Part shown: positions 1 through 8,516 of the stretch, piece by piece
Layout of the letters: each line of letters starts with the position of its first letter
Numbering within the stretch: position 1 is the first letter of the stretch
From: Alicyclobacillus tolerans
GTDB taxonomy: Bacteria > Bacillota > Bacilli > Alicyclobacillales > Alicyclobacillaceae
DNA: 47,489 nt
Direction of reading: 5' to 3'
Assembly: GCF_021739485.1 (NCBI RefSeq)
Contig: NZ_JAJFNK010000040.1
Coordinates: 1-47,489 of the forward strand
Notes under the pieces: generated by a model
The model's input: the letters and a program-made list of their open reading frames with translations, nothing else
Told to the model about the DNA's origin: nothing
Databases searched by the model: none
Made by a program: the position numbers and the translations under genes

Positions 1-943
1 TGATCTCTAGATAGCTGATGCGGGCAGGAGGAGTTGCTTCTGCCCATTGCTTTCGGACAACGAATCCGTCAATTTCGGGACAACTAATACCGTCAACCTT
101 TGGACATTGTGCTCCAGCAGTAACAGTTAAACATTGGTATTGTAAACAGTTAGAGGTTAGTGTTCTGTTGCCACGATTGAATAGCACCCTTACCCAGTAT
201 CGCTTTCAGTATGTGGCTTACAGCTGCGAGTCGTCCTTTCGATCAACGAGCCCTCTACATGTCTTCCATTCGACAAACTCATATATTACTCTTCCCGGTA
301 GGCTCGGGTTAAGCAGTCAGCTGGTGTGTGCCCGCTTAATTACTAATACGAAGTTCTCGCTTCAGCCTATAATCGCTCTTGGTCAAGATTCTTTACGAAC
401 AAGCACCGTCGATTTTTCCGGATTCACTGTAAGTTAACAGAACGGATTGACAGATTTAATGCATCAAATAGTCTGCTTGTGCTTATAACTACCTACCCGA
501 AGCACCTATTGCAGAATAGATTACGCCTGCTGCGTGCTCATTAAGACAAGATCCCCAGCGAAGACATGAACCAAGTACCTTTAGCAACTTGTCAAAGGGC
601 ATTAACACGAGTTGAAGATGGCGTCGGTGGATTGCCTTCGCAGGGAGCGGAAGTTGAGAGCCTGGAGAACCCCACTCAGGGTCTTTTGTGGAGGTGGTAC
701 GTTGAGGCAATCTCCACCCAGAAACCTTCCCTACGATATGCCATCGCGAGAGGTCTTTCATAATCTACTCGCCTGTATAAAAACTCCATTCAGTTATTTG
801 AGCCGTTGTTCGCCTCGTTTGCATTAGTCATCTGTTGAGCTTCGCGCTCGCACTCCACTCGCTAACGTCGGCAATGGGTCTCTTGCTCAAATCCTGGTCA
901 GGAAATGGAAACAAACCAACAAACACAGGCAACTGAAGAAACT
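1..943. other. Gene-free left edge
   Basis: I find no convincing gene in the first 943 bases. Open frames exist on both strands (18-437 plus, 489-761 minus, 566-827 plus), but none has a ribosome site plus a recognisable domain, and their compositions look random. The only structure I can name is a set of tandem-like units at 51-115 resembling the end of an insertion sequence. The rest may be decayed mobile DNA, which I cannot identify. Confidence 0.5.
51..115. repeat. Three related repeat units, IS21-like end
   Basis: Three consecutive units begin TTTCGGACAA (51), TTTCGGGACAA (73) and TTTGGACA (99). The first two also share a CCGTCAA core near their 3' ends. Several imperfect ~20-bp units in a row at an element end are typical of IS21-family elements, so this may be the outer end of one that extends left out of the window. 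No istA or istB reading frame is visible, so the assignment is inference. Confidence 0.35.
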
Positions 944-1948
944 CTAAACGTATTCTATGGAAAACCGACTCGTTTCAAACCATGATTGCCCAGGTTCAAG
1001 AACAACCATGCCCGACTCCTCATCGGATAAGGTAGTATTGGGTGCATTGACAACATTCGTCTGAGGTTCCGGGCAGAAGAAACTACCTTCCGCATTGTTG
1101 TTCCATATCATCCAATTGTTATATTTCCGACCAACATTGTAAATCAACCGAAGCCCTAATCGACGATCCGTTAAAGCCATATAGTTCCTCCCGTCTTGAG
1201 GTAACGATACATAATGATTGTCCATTGGCTCAAAAAAAGGAGAAATACCATCTCCTTTGAGTTGCTCCTCGTTAGAAGTTAGAGCCTGAAAATTCCCTGT
1301 GGGGAGCATTCTCTTAGAAAGCTCCCATCTGTCCCCGATGGTTATAGCACATGTATAATCACTCCGTGTGCTTTCGGGTGAGAATGGTACATTCAATGTC
1401 GTGTGGAAGGCAAGCATCAACGGCATGCAGTCCCCTCCTATGTTCCTAACCCGAACCTCTTGTTGCAATCCCTCGTCTGACAATCTATAACAAATGGTAA
1501 TTTTAAAATGATGCGGCCAGAACTGGTAGATGGGATGATTGTGGTCAACTTCTTGGAACAACATTACTTGGCTAATTGCCTCGGACGTTCCCGAGACATC
1601 AACATGCCAGGGAAGATCGTATAGAAACCCGTGCAGATGATTGTTCGTATCTATTTCATTAATTGGAAAACGATACTCACGACCATTAAAGGTAAAAGTC
1701 CCGTCTTGGTATCGATTCGGAGGAAACAAAACCGGAATTCCATACACAACTGGGTACGATTTGAATGCCATCATTTCATCGGATTGAGGCGTACGCAGAA
1801 AGTTCAAGTTTCGTTCAGTGTCAACGAACGAAACAAGATTCCCTCCAATATCGGGTAAAATCATGGCAGTGTATCTGCCGAATGACATTGTAACAGCCTT
1901 TTCGCCGTTGTATTGATGAAATTTAACAGAACTGCGCAAGAGGTACAT
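944..1948 (-). CDS. Aldose 1-epimerase family protein
   Basis: This is a galactose-mutarotase-like protein of 334 residues, which in known members interconverts sugar anomers in the cytoplasm. The fold signature is visible as an IGGNLVSF segment near residue 35, a PVLFPPNRYQDGTF stretch near 75 and a conserved NHLHGFLYDLPW motif near 103, whose His is a usual catalytic residue. The length fits the family. The ATG at 1948 directly abuts an AAGGAG with no spacer, so the TTG at 1939 (9 nt spacing) may be the real start. It is the last gene of the LacI-headed cluster, which points to a sugar or sugar-like substrate; the substrate is not known. Confidence 0.8.
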   Translation of the reverse strand: MYLLRSSVKFHQYNGEKAVTMSFGRYTAMILPDIGGNLVSFVDTERNLNFLRTPQSDEMMAFKSYPVVYGIPVLFPPNRYQDGTFTFNGREYRFPINEIDTNNHLHGFLYDLPWHVDVSGTSEAISQVMLFQEVDHNHPIYQFWPHHFKITICYRLSDEGLQQEVRVRNIGGDCMPLMLAFHTTLNVPFSPESTRSDYTCAITIGDRWELSKRMLPTGNFQALTSNEEQLKGDGISPFFEPMDNHYVSLPQDGRNYMALTDRRLGLRLIYNVGRKYNNWMIWNNNAEGSFFCPEPQTNVVNAPNTTLSDEESGMVVLEPGQSWFETSRFSIEYV

Positions 1949-2059
1949 CTCCTTGCCAGGATGATGTGTAACCTTGTTAATTGACCCATCGGTTACATTG
2001 GATTTTGGTCTACGTCTGAGATCAAGGTTGGAATTGATTCGAATTCGGAGTGTTCATGT

Positions 2060-2875
2060 TTACTGATGCCGGCCAGTCGACTCCCAACTCGAGCCACCCT
2101 CAATGAACTGCCCCCCATCTACGCGTAGAACAGTCCCTGCAATATAGGATGCCGCATCCGACGCTAGAAACACTGCGGCGCGGCCAAGATCAGCAGGTAC
2201 ACCCATACGTCTAAGTGGCATACGTTCTCCCATCTCCTGCATCTTATCGTCGGTGTACCAAGTTCTCTCCCCTGGGGTATCCGTCCAGCCTGGTTCGAGG
2301 ACGTTAACCCGAATCTGATGCCACATCAATTCGTTCGCAACCGAAAGCGCAAGTTGCAAAGAACCGGCCTTCGCAACATTGTAGTCAATTGCCTCTTTAA
2401 ACGGAGTTCGCGCATGAGGAGACGAGACATGAATAATGGATCCTTTTGTTTGGCGCTCAACCATCTTTCTTGCTACCACTTGCATGGCATGAAAAACTCC
2501 GAATATCCCGAGTTCGACCGTACGCTGCAAGTCCTCAAACCGTGTTTCCAGAATGGAAGTTCGCACGCTGCTCACAGCGTTCGTGACTAAAATGTCGATA
2601 GGACCCAACTGGGACTCGCAGGTCTCCATCAATGCCTCTACCTGATGGCGGTCAGAAACGTCAGCCTGAACCGCTACGGCACGTCGTCCCAAAGCCTGAA
2701 TCTGTGCTACCACTTCGTTTGCCTGTCCATTGGAATGAGCATAATTGATACAAACGTCAGCTCCTGCACGAGCCAGTTCCACCGCAATTCCCGCACCAAT
2801 CCCCTTTGAACTGCCTGTCACCAAAGCTACCTTATTTTCGAGAGAAAACATGCTTTCAGAGAACGTACCTTTCAT
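2060..2875 (-). CDS. SDR family NAD(P)-dependent oxidoreductase
   Basis: This is a classical short-chain dehydrogenase/reductase that oxidises or reduces a hydroxyl/carbonyl group with NAD(P). The cofactor motif TGSSKGIG lies near the N-terminus, the catalytic YNVAK (YxxxK) with an upstream HVSSP serine is in the middle, and the C-terminus has the usual YIAGTVLRVDGG. The common NNAG motif is replaced by TNAVSS, a mild oddity. I prefer the ATG at 2875, preceded by GGGGAGG with 6 nt spacing, over the upstream GTG/ATG in the longer frame. It sits between the epimerase and DinB genes in the LacI cluster. Glucose-1-dehydrogenase-like activity is possible but unproven. Confidence 0.85.
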   Translation of the reverse strand: MKGTFSESMFSLENKVALVTGSSKGIGAGIAVELARAGADVCINYAHSNGQANEVVAQIQALGRRAVAVQADVSDRHQVEALMETCESQLGPIDILVTNAVSSVRTSILETRFEDLQRTVELGIFGVFHAMQVVARKMVERQTKGSIIHVSSPHARTPFKEAIDYNVAKAGSLQLALSVANELMWHQIRVNVLEPGWTDTPGERTWYTDDKMQEMGERMPLRRMGVPADLGRAAVFLASDAASYIAGTVLRVDGGQFIEGGSSWESTGRHQ

Positions 2876-3006
2876 GATAAACCTCCCCATCTACTCGTTC
2901 ATTACTTTTTTAAGAATAATACCAATTAACCCTTCTTAATAAACCCATAAATCACATCTCCAAGAGTGGCTGAAGCGAACAACGTTCCCACATCAGTTCA
3001 TCTCTG

Positions 3007-3537
3007 TTAAAGCGAGATGTAAGTTCTCTCTAATTCCTCTTTCTGTCTTAGATGATGCCGCAAGTGCATACCCACTAGTAGAAACCATTCCTCAGCATTC
3101 AACGCGCCCAACCTCGGATGCATAACCTTCGCCTCCGGTTGAGCTGTTATTACCGTCGGTAGCATGTCGTGTGCCTTCACTTTAATTTTTCCCAAGCCGT
3201 CATATAGCTGCTGTTTATCATTCGGAGCCTTGGGTGAACCCATTGTGTTTTTAACTTTTTTATCAGGATAGGCGCCTAATTTGAAAATTTCTTCACCAGC
3301 TTGCGTTTTTGAAGTAGCATCTTCTTTAGGTTCGTTTTTACATTTAATAATCGCAGGGAAATATATATTTAACGCGGCATTGATAATATGATCATACATT
3401 TCACCAAGCGACCATTTATCTGCTGTGGGTTTGTACCTCAACTGTTCCATCGTATAAAGGTCGAGAGACGAAACATAGATGCCAATGACCTCATCTAATT
3501 GCTCTAGAGCAATATGAAGACGATGTTCCTTACTCAT
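3007..3537 (-). CDS. DinB family protein
   Basis: This 176-residue protein has the four-helix DinB/YfiT-like layout: an N-terminal helix, a YDHII histidine near residue 50 and a C-terminal HLRHHLRQKEEL segment. The histidines are in the places where such proteins bind a divalent metal. Family members include thiol-dependent transferases and many proteins of unknown function, so no reaction is assigned. The start is supported by AAAGGAG about 8 nt upstream. It interrupts an otherwise sugar-related gene set and may simply be a passenger; a weak stem-loop separates it from the transporter upstream. Confidence 0.75.
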   Translation of the reverse strand: MSKEHRLHIALEQLDEVIGIYVSSLDLYTMEQLRYKPTADKWSLGEMYDHIINAALNIYFPAIIKCKNEPKEDATSKTQAGEEIFKLGAYPDKKVKNTMGSPKAPNDKQQLYDGLGKIKVKAHDMLPTVITAQPEAKVMHPRLGALNAEEWFLLVGMHLRHHLRQKEELERTYISL

Positions 3538-3631
3538 TTTTGACTCTCCTTTGTGATATGTTTAGAAAACGTTGCCGTCATATTTTATAAGAAAACTTCA
3601 TCCGCCTTAATTACACATCCTCGATCACTAA

Positions 3632-3660
3632 GAGGGGACATCCGATCTAGACATCCCCTC
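3632..3660. terminator. Weak stem-loop after MFS gene
   Basis: GAGGGGA at 3632-3638 pairs with TCCCCTC at 3654-3660 around a 15-nt loop. It lies just beyond the MFS stop codon. There is no clear T-tract, so termination is only a possibility. Confidence 0.3.
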
Positions 3661-3678
3661 AAATCGGTAAATCAACGA

Positions 3679-4941
3679 TTAGTAACTTTTACTAAGTTCT
3701 GTGAGCTGAAGTTTCCGATTCTTTACTCTCCCCGCCACATTGAAAGCAATTATAAGGGTAAGAATTATGGTCCAAAAAAACGTAAGGCTCGCGATGGCAC
3801 CGCCTAGACCGATAGATGATTTGAGTGCGCTGCCCCAGACCGGTGATAATCCGCCGGCAATTGCGCCAAGATTGTAGGTAAATCCCAAACCGGATGACCG
3901 AACATCTACATCAAAATGCTGCGTAATGTAGTATGGCCATAGACCGCTTATACCTAAATTCGTAAATTCAAGGAAAAACATAAAGATGCCCATTGTGATA
4001 AGTGACGAGGAATGTGCTGTAGAGAAAGCTAGAACAAGGAAAACCAAGGAAGCAAGTAGTGTAAGTACGGATGCGAGCCTAAATCCAATTCGATCTGCCA
4101 AGAAACCTGAAAACCAATATCCCAAAAGTGCTCCAAAATTTGAAATGAACATTATCTCACCAATGCCAGCAGGGTTGTATCCGATTCCCTTCAAATAGGT
4201 TGGCATTAAGCCTAGGACTGGCCAGTTCATTCCAAATGAAGCAAACATAAAGAGGAACATAATAAACGCTATTGGAAACCATTTTTTAGTAAATAATTGA
4301 AAGAAAGATACTCCCTGAGGTTTATCGTGTTCAGCTCTACTCTTGGTCCATTCCTCTGATTCAGATACCCCGAATCGAATAAATAGAGTTAGTAACGCTG
4401 GTACAATACCTACGAAAAATAGGGCCCTCCAACCGAAATTAGGGACTATAATTGAATAGACTACTGAAGCTAGTAGTCCTCCAACCGCCCAGCCAGACAC
4501 AAGGAATCCGCTTGCTTTATTCCGAACTCGTTCTGGCCAATTCTCTAAAAGTAAAGTACTTCCCGCCGCATATTCGCCAGCCATGCCGATACCGACAAAC
4601 AATCTAAAAACAAGTAAAGACCAGTAACTCCAAGACAATCCACAGAGGAAGGTAGCAACGCTGTAGATCAGAACTCCCAAAATCATCGCATTTTTCCGAC
4701 CAATCCTATCCAAGACACTCCCCACAACTGCTCCACCTAACCAGCGTGTGGCAAACGTGGCTAGAATCAATGTACTAGCAATTGTTAAACTGATGTGGAA
4801 TTGCTTCGAGATATCTGTTAATACATAGGTAATTAAGACAAAATCCAATCCGTCTAGAGCCCATCCCAGCCAAGATGCCAATAGCGTTTTCCAGTTATCC
4901 CTAGTTATCTCCTGGTACCAAACATTTGACACAATATCCAC
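3679..4941 (-). CDS. MFS transporter, metabolite:H+ symporter type
   Basis: This 420-residue major facilitator has about 12 hydrophobic segments. It opens with the SWLGWALDGLDF motif typical of sialate/carboxylate symporters (NanT/Jen1-like), followed by a motif-A loop GSVLDRIGRKNAM. It probably imports the small organic acid or sugar acid handled by the neighbouring FAD oxidoreductase. The start is unusual: the frame opens with GTG at 4941, and a second GTG at 4932 is better spaced from GGGGTGG. It is the second structural gene of the LacI cluster, downstream of a stem-loop at 4975-5008. The exact substrate cannot be read from sequence. Confidence 0.85.
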   Translation of the reverse strand: MDIVSNVWYQEITRDNWKTLLASWLGWALDGLDFVLITYVLTDISKQFHISLTIASTLILATFATRWLGGAVVGSVLDRIGRKNAMILGVLIYSVATFLCGLSWSYWSLLVFRLFVGIGMAGEYAAGSTLLLENWPERVRNKASGFLVSGWAVGGLLASVVYSIIVPNFGWRALFFVGIVPALLTLFIRFGVSESEEWTKSRAEHDKPQGVSFFQLFTKKWFPIAFIMFLFMFASFGMNWPVLGLMPTYLKGIGYNPAGIGEIMFISNFGALLGYWFSGFLADRIGFRLASVLTLLASLVFLVLAFSTAHSSSLITMGIFMFFLEFTNLGISGLWPYYITQHFDVDVRSSGLGFTYNLGAIAGGLSPVWGSALKSSIGLGGAIASLTFFWTIILTLIIAFNVAGRVKNRKLQLTELSKSY

Positions 4942-4974
4942 CCCATCCCGAATAATGTGATCACTGTTTTAAGG

Positions 4975-5008
4975 ATGAGCCCCATTTCGTTTACGGAATG
5001 GGGCTCAT
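4975..5008. terminator. Intercistronic stem-loop
   Basis: ATGAGCCCCATTTCG (4975-4989) pairs with CGGAATGGGGCTCAT (4994-5008), a 15-bp stem with one G-T type mismatch and a 4-nt loop. It sits between the FAD oxidoreductase stop and the MFS start. There is no T-run on either side, so it may be an attenuator or an mRNA-stabilising hairpin rather than a full terminator. Confidence 0.5.
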
Positions 5009-5027
5009 AGCGCTATGATGATGAATA

Positions 5028-6437
5028 TCAAACTACAGGGACAGTCCGCTCTAAAATCGCACCCTGTCCCTTTAACATTGTTTGAACTTCCGCTATATCA
5101 ATTCCTGATGTAGTTGTACTATTCAGAGAAGCTAAAGCTGCAATGACGCCCGCCGCGTGACCGGTTACCATGCCTACAGCTTGCCCACGAACTGAACCCG
5201 CTGCCTCATGAGTTGCTGAGATGGCACGTCCACCAACGGTAACGTTGTTTAGCCCTTTCGGTATTAAACATCGTGCAGGAATGCCATACGATCTCGGTAT
5301 TTTCCACAGAGTTACGCCACCCCCACTTACACTTCTACCTAAACTTTCGTCACCTGGCTTTACATCATGAACATCCAATGGATACGCTCCACGCCCTATT
5401 TGATCTGAAAAGTCCCGACCTTCCATCACGTCTTCTTTCGTTAGGACGTAATCGCCTTTGATGTGTCTTGATTCTCTCACCCCCACTTGATATGGCGTAG
5501 ACACAATGTGACAATTTTCAAAACCCGGAACGTACTTTCGAAGAAAACCGATTGCTTCAAACATTTGTTTTTGAGATTCAATTTCAGCGTGAGTAATATG
5601 ATCAGGATTAGTACCATCGATGCCGTGAACACGTGTGATGTTGATGGTTACTTCACTTCTGTTTGGAAAAGTATTAATTCCTAACCGGTCACGAGGAATG
5701 TGGTAGTCGCCAGCTTCCTGAGCTTTTAGGATTAAACTCCGAAAACCTTCAATTGTTGCACCTGGTGTTTGTCGCAAAAAGCCTCTACTGTACGATTCCC
5801 CCGACCATCCATCTGGTGTACTCATATCTTCTGGGTGGGTATCAAGGTAATCCCACGTTTTATCTAGGTTCACTCCACCTACTCGAAATATAGAAGAAAC
5901 AGGTTGCGCAAGAGAATCTTTTTCTCTTCCAAACGTAAACTCTCCGTTAGCACGTGCAACGACATCGGCATCTCCGGTACAATCGACAAAAGCTTTACCA
6001 TGAATAACTTCTAACCCACCCTTGTTTGCGACCAGGATACCTTTTAACGTTGTGCCATCCATCAGAGTTTCAACAACAAAAGAATGAAGAAGAAAATGCA
6101 CGCCAGCTTCTTCTGCCATTTTTAAAAGCAACAATTTCGTCAGTTCAGGGTCGTGGCCTAGTACTGACCCAAACAACGGATCGACAGTGATATCAGTAGA
6201 ACCACTCGATTTTTTGAGGGTTTCCACCAATTCCCCACCGATTCCACCCAATGCCTTAAATCCTTCAGCATCGGCCGACCCTAACAAGGCCATTCCTAAA
6301 GATAAAATACCTCCAACGCTACCATACTGTTCAACCAATAACGTTCGTGCTCCACTACGCGATGCACCTATAGCAGAAATAACTCCTGCGGTACCAGCGC
6401 CACATACAACTACGTCATACTCCCCACGAACACGCAT
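5028..6437 (-). CDS. FAD-dependent oxidoreductase (FAD_oxidored family)
   Basis: This 469-residue flavoprotein opens with a Rossmann dinucleotide motif, VVCGAGTAGVISAIGASRSG, followed by a LLVEQYGSVGG segment that matches the FAD-dependent oxidoreductase family. An AFVDCTGDADVVARA motif near residue 150 and a GGRAISATHEAAGSVRGQ segment near the C-terminus fit the second FAD-contact region. Substrates of this family are mostly unknown. GAGGTG 7 nt upstream supports the ATG at 6437. It is the first structural gene after the LacI regulator, and a 20-bp operator palindrome lies in the 121-bp gap between them, so it is likely induced by the regulator's ligand. Confidence 0.8.
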   Translation of the reverse strand: MRVRGEYDVVVCGAGTAGVISAIGASRSGARTLLVEQYGSVGGILSLGMALLGSADAEGFKALGGIGGELVETLKKSSGSTDITVDPLFGSVLGHDPELTKLLLLKMAEEAGVHFLLHSFVVETLMDGTTLKGILVANKGGLEVIHGKAFVDCTGDADVVARANGEFTFGREKDSLAQPVSSIFRVGGVNLDKTWDYLDTHPEDMSTPDGWSGESYSRGFLRQTPGATIEGFRSLILKAQEAGDYHIPRDRLGINTFPNRSEVTINITRVHGIDGTNPDHITHAEIESQKQMFEAIGFLRKYVPGFENCHIVSTPYQVGVRESRHIKGDYVLTKEDVMEGRDFSDQIGRGAYPLDVHDVKPGDESLGRSVSGGGVTLWKIPRSYGIPARCLIPKGLNNVTVGGRAISATHEAAGSVRGQAVGMVTGHAAGVIAALASLNSTTTSGIDIAEVQTMLKGQGAILERTVPVV

Positions 6438-6529
6438 TCATAGCACCTCACAGTTAAAAATTTTTATTACTAAGGGACACGACCATAACATGTTCAACGC
6501 CAGTCCCTTCGCAATCAGGAATTCCATCA

Positions 6530-6549
6530 TTTCCGAAACGTTTCGGAAA
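6530..6549. promoter_or_regulatory. LacI-type operator before the FAD gene
   Basis: A perfect 20-bp palindrome, TTTCCGAAACGTTTCGGAAA, with a central CG typical of LacI-family operators. It lies between the regulator stop and the FAD oxidoreductase start. Its 14-bp core is identical to the site in front of the regulator gene. Confidence 0.8.
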
Positions 6550-6558
6550 AATTGAGGG

Positions 6559-7578
6559 TTATACTATTTGTTTTACTGAGTTCCGTATTCGTAAAGAACA
6601 TTGCAGTAAAATCTGAGTAGGTTCGTTCGAGTTAGAATTTATCATGTTTACAATTTTTTCTGCTGCAATGCTTCCAATTTCATAAAATGGAATAGAAACC
6701 GTAGTCAGTGGAATGTATAGCAAATGCAAATTTGGAATGTTATCACATCCAATGATTGAGATATCATCCGGGACTCTAAGACCTTCTCGTTGCAACCCTT
6801 CAAGTACCCCCAGAGCCATTAGGTCATTCGCTACAAAAATTGCCGTTGGATAAGCTGATTTGTTTAATAAAAGTTGCCTTATGGCAGATGCGCCAGACTC
6901 CTGGTAAAAATCACCAGGTAAAACAATGGTGTCATCGTAGGGCAACCCAAATTTATTCAACGTATCTCGGTATCCTTTTAACCTTTGTTCAGCCAAATTG
7001 TCTCCAGGAAGCTCCCCTATATAGCCAATACGTGTGTGCCCCATTTTAATGAGAAACTCAGTTGCGATTGAACTACAAACGCTATCATCAACTGATACAT
7101 AACAAACATCCTCACTTGATATCCTTCGTCCCACCAACAAATACGGAATTGGTATTTGTTTCAGTAATTTACTTATTTCAAAATCATTCCCCCGAGTCCC
7201 AAGTAGAAGCATCCCATCCACTGTTCGACTATGGGCTATGCGTACAATTTGCTCAACATCTCTGGTAGGTATAACATTTAACTGCGTACGATACCCTAAT
7301 TTAGAGAGAACAACAATGATTGATTGAACCATCTCGAAAAACGATGGGTTTGTAAATATATCGAAACTTTCTGGACCGGATAACACTATACCAATAGTCT
7401 TTGTAGAATTAGAAATAAGACCTCGGGCTAATTCATTAGGTACATAGTTTAATTTACGAGCTGCCTTGAGTACCTTGCTTCTTGTTGCAGACTTAACACC
7501 AAGTTTGTTATTGAGTGCATCGGATGCAGTTGAAACTGCAACTCCGGCTAGCTTTGCTACATCTTTAATTGTCGCCAT
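6559..7578 (-). CDS. LacI family transcriptional regulator
   Basis: This 339-residue repressor-type regulator has an N-terminal LacI helix-turn-helix: TIKDVAKLAGVAVSTASDAL, then a hinge ending NYVPNELARGL around residue 52. A periplasmic-binding-like sensor domain follows, with IGIVLSGPESF, a RRISSEDVCYVSVDDSV stretch and IGCDNIPNLH. Length is normal. GGAGG 6 nt upstream supports the ATG. Identical palindromic cores in its own leader (7610-7623) and in front of the next gene (6530-6549) point to autoregulation and control of the downstream cluster. The ligand is unknown; a sugar or sugar acid is likely from the epimerase, SDR and transporter neighbours. Confidence 0.9.
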   Translation of the reverse strand: MATIKDVAKLAGVAVSTASDALNNKLGVKSATRSKVLKAARKLNYVPNELARGLISNSTKTIGIVLSGPESFDIFTNPSFFEMVQSIIVVLSKLGYRTQLNVIPTRDVEQIVRIAHSRTVDGMLLLGTRGNDFEISKLLKQIPIPYLLVGRRISSEDVCYVSVDDSVCSSIATEFLIKMGHTRIGYIGELPGDNLAEQRLKGYRDTLNKFGLPYDDTIVLPGDFYQESGASAIRQLLLNKSAYPTAIFVANDLMALGVLEGLQREGLRVPDDISIIGCDNIPNLHLLYIPLTTVSIPFYEIGSIAAEKIVNMINSNSNEPTQILLQCSLRIRNSVKQIV

Positions 7579-7609
7579 AAATACCTCCGAAAGAAAGTAA
7601 CGCTTAAAT

Positions 7610-7623
7610 CCGAAACGTTTCGG
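7610..7623. promoter_or_regulatory. LacI-type operator in the lacI-type gene leader
   Basis: The perfect palindrome CCGAAACGTTTCGG matches the core of the site at 6530-6549. It lies about 12-25 nt downstream of the predicted transcription start, where a bound repressor would block elongation or initiation. Confidence 0.8.
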
Positions 7624-7641
7624 TAACTGTAAATTAACTGT

Positions 7642-7670
7642 ATGTTAAAACACCGGTTAGATTGTGTCAA
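7642..7670 (-). promoter_or_regulatory. Sigma-A promoter of the LacI-type regulator
   Basis: On the minus strand there is a perfect -35 TTGACA (7665-7670), a 17-bp spacer and a -10 TAACAT (7642-7647). Transcription would start near 7635 and run through the operator into the regulator gene. Confidence 0.75.
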
Positions 7671-7788
7671 GAATAAGTTGTAAATTTTTTGTGGATTCTA
7701 ACGTCTACTTCCGGGATCTAAAAACCTGTGTATTTTAATCAACGGCATCGAGTCGGTACCGCATTAGTACAGCAAAGTGCATATCAAT

Positions 7789-7807
7789 CGCTAAGGTAGG
7801 CGAAATG
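7789..7807 (+). repeat. 19-bp short repeat, copy 1
   Basis: CGCTAAGGTAGGCGAAATG differs by one base from the sequence at 23603-23621 in the same orientation. An AGTCGG motif precedes both. It could be an insertion-sequence end, but no transposase accompanies it. Confidence 0.4.
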
Positions 7808-7896
7808 AGGAACGGGAAGGGAAATGAGGAGCAGTCCTGATGAATCAAGAATAGTTGGACCGTTTTTCTCTGTCTGTTTCGTACAACTCTATGCCA

Positions 7897-8142
7897 AATC
7901 CCTCAATAGTATGAAAAGAGGATTTTTTCATAGATTCCTTGCCCCACTTGGGTTTGCGGAACTTTTTCGGGCCGTTTTTCACAGTTTGGATCGCACAATT
8001 CGTTCCAAAAAGTCCTTAACGGTGCAGATCGCAACATTAATATTGTGCGAACTTTTAGTAGTGTGCACCTAATATCGTATCCATAAACATGGGCTAATTA
8101 ACCAGCTGACTATTTCAATTAAAGCTGTACTAGAAGCCAAGT
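7897..8142 (+). repeat. 246-bp direct repeat, copy 1
   Basis: This aligns without gaps to 41801-42046, same orientation and same length, about 88% identical by hand count (roughly 30 mismatches). The middle (about 7970-8068) is the best conserved. It can encode a short peptide (MKRGFFHRF... to LLVVCT) in both copies, but changes do not favour third positions, so I do not call it a gene. It lies downstream of the 3' end of the Septu operon. Confidence 0.8.
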
Positions 8143-8516
8143 AAGAGCCTAAGCTATAACCCTACCTGTTCTTGTCATCAGAAAATTCACATCTGGTTCA
8201 TATACGCAGTTATATATTTTTTATTCATATTCGTCCGGTACTCCTTGTAAAAAAGCCCCCTATGTGCAATAAATTCTTTGCTAAATAAGGACCCAGAAGA
8301 TGCAGAAAGACGGTCCGTAACGAACCGTCCATAGGTAGATTTGCGTAACCATAAGCGCCTGGTTTGCCCCTTGCTTCTTCTACGAGTGCTAACGCCGCAA
8401 ACACCACCAGCCAAGCAGAAATAGATTTCGTTGAGCCTAAAGCAGAACGAAGACTCAGACATTTGAGTTGTAGGTAGATTAGACCTGTGGCTGCCTCACC
8501 CCGACAATGTCTGTTA

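Larger units (their letters stand above)
7671..8516. other. Gene-free stretch with repeats between LacI and Septu
   Basis: No supported gene. The stretch holds a 19-bp short repeat (7789-7807) and copy 1 of the 246-bp repeat (7897-8142). Minus-strand frames at 8187-8462 and 8225-8548 overlap each other and the 3' end of ptuB, and neither shows a family I recognise. They may be debris of an old gene. Confidence 0.5.

Noticed and set aside
18..437. 139-codon plus-strand open frame at the left edge
   Set aside because: No ribosome site and no recognisable domain; it runs across the IS-end-like repeat units.
489..827. Overlapping frames on both strands
   Set aside because: Three mutually overlapping frames of similar length, none with domain or start signals; the function could not be named.
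7824..8072. 82-codon frame in 246-bp repeat copy 1, matching the frame at 41629-41976
   Set aside because: The shared peptide is only the repeat itself; substitutions between copies are not biased to third positions, and the N-terminal parts differ completely.
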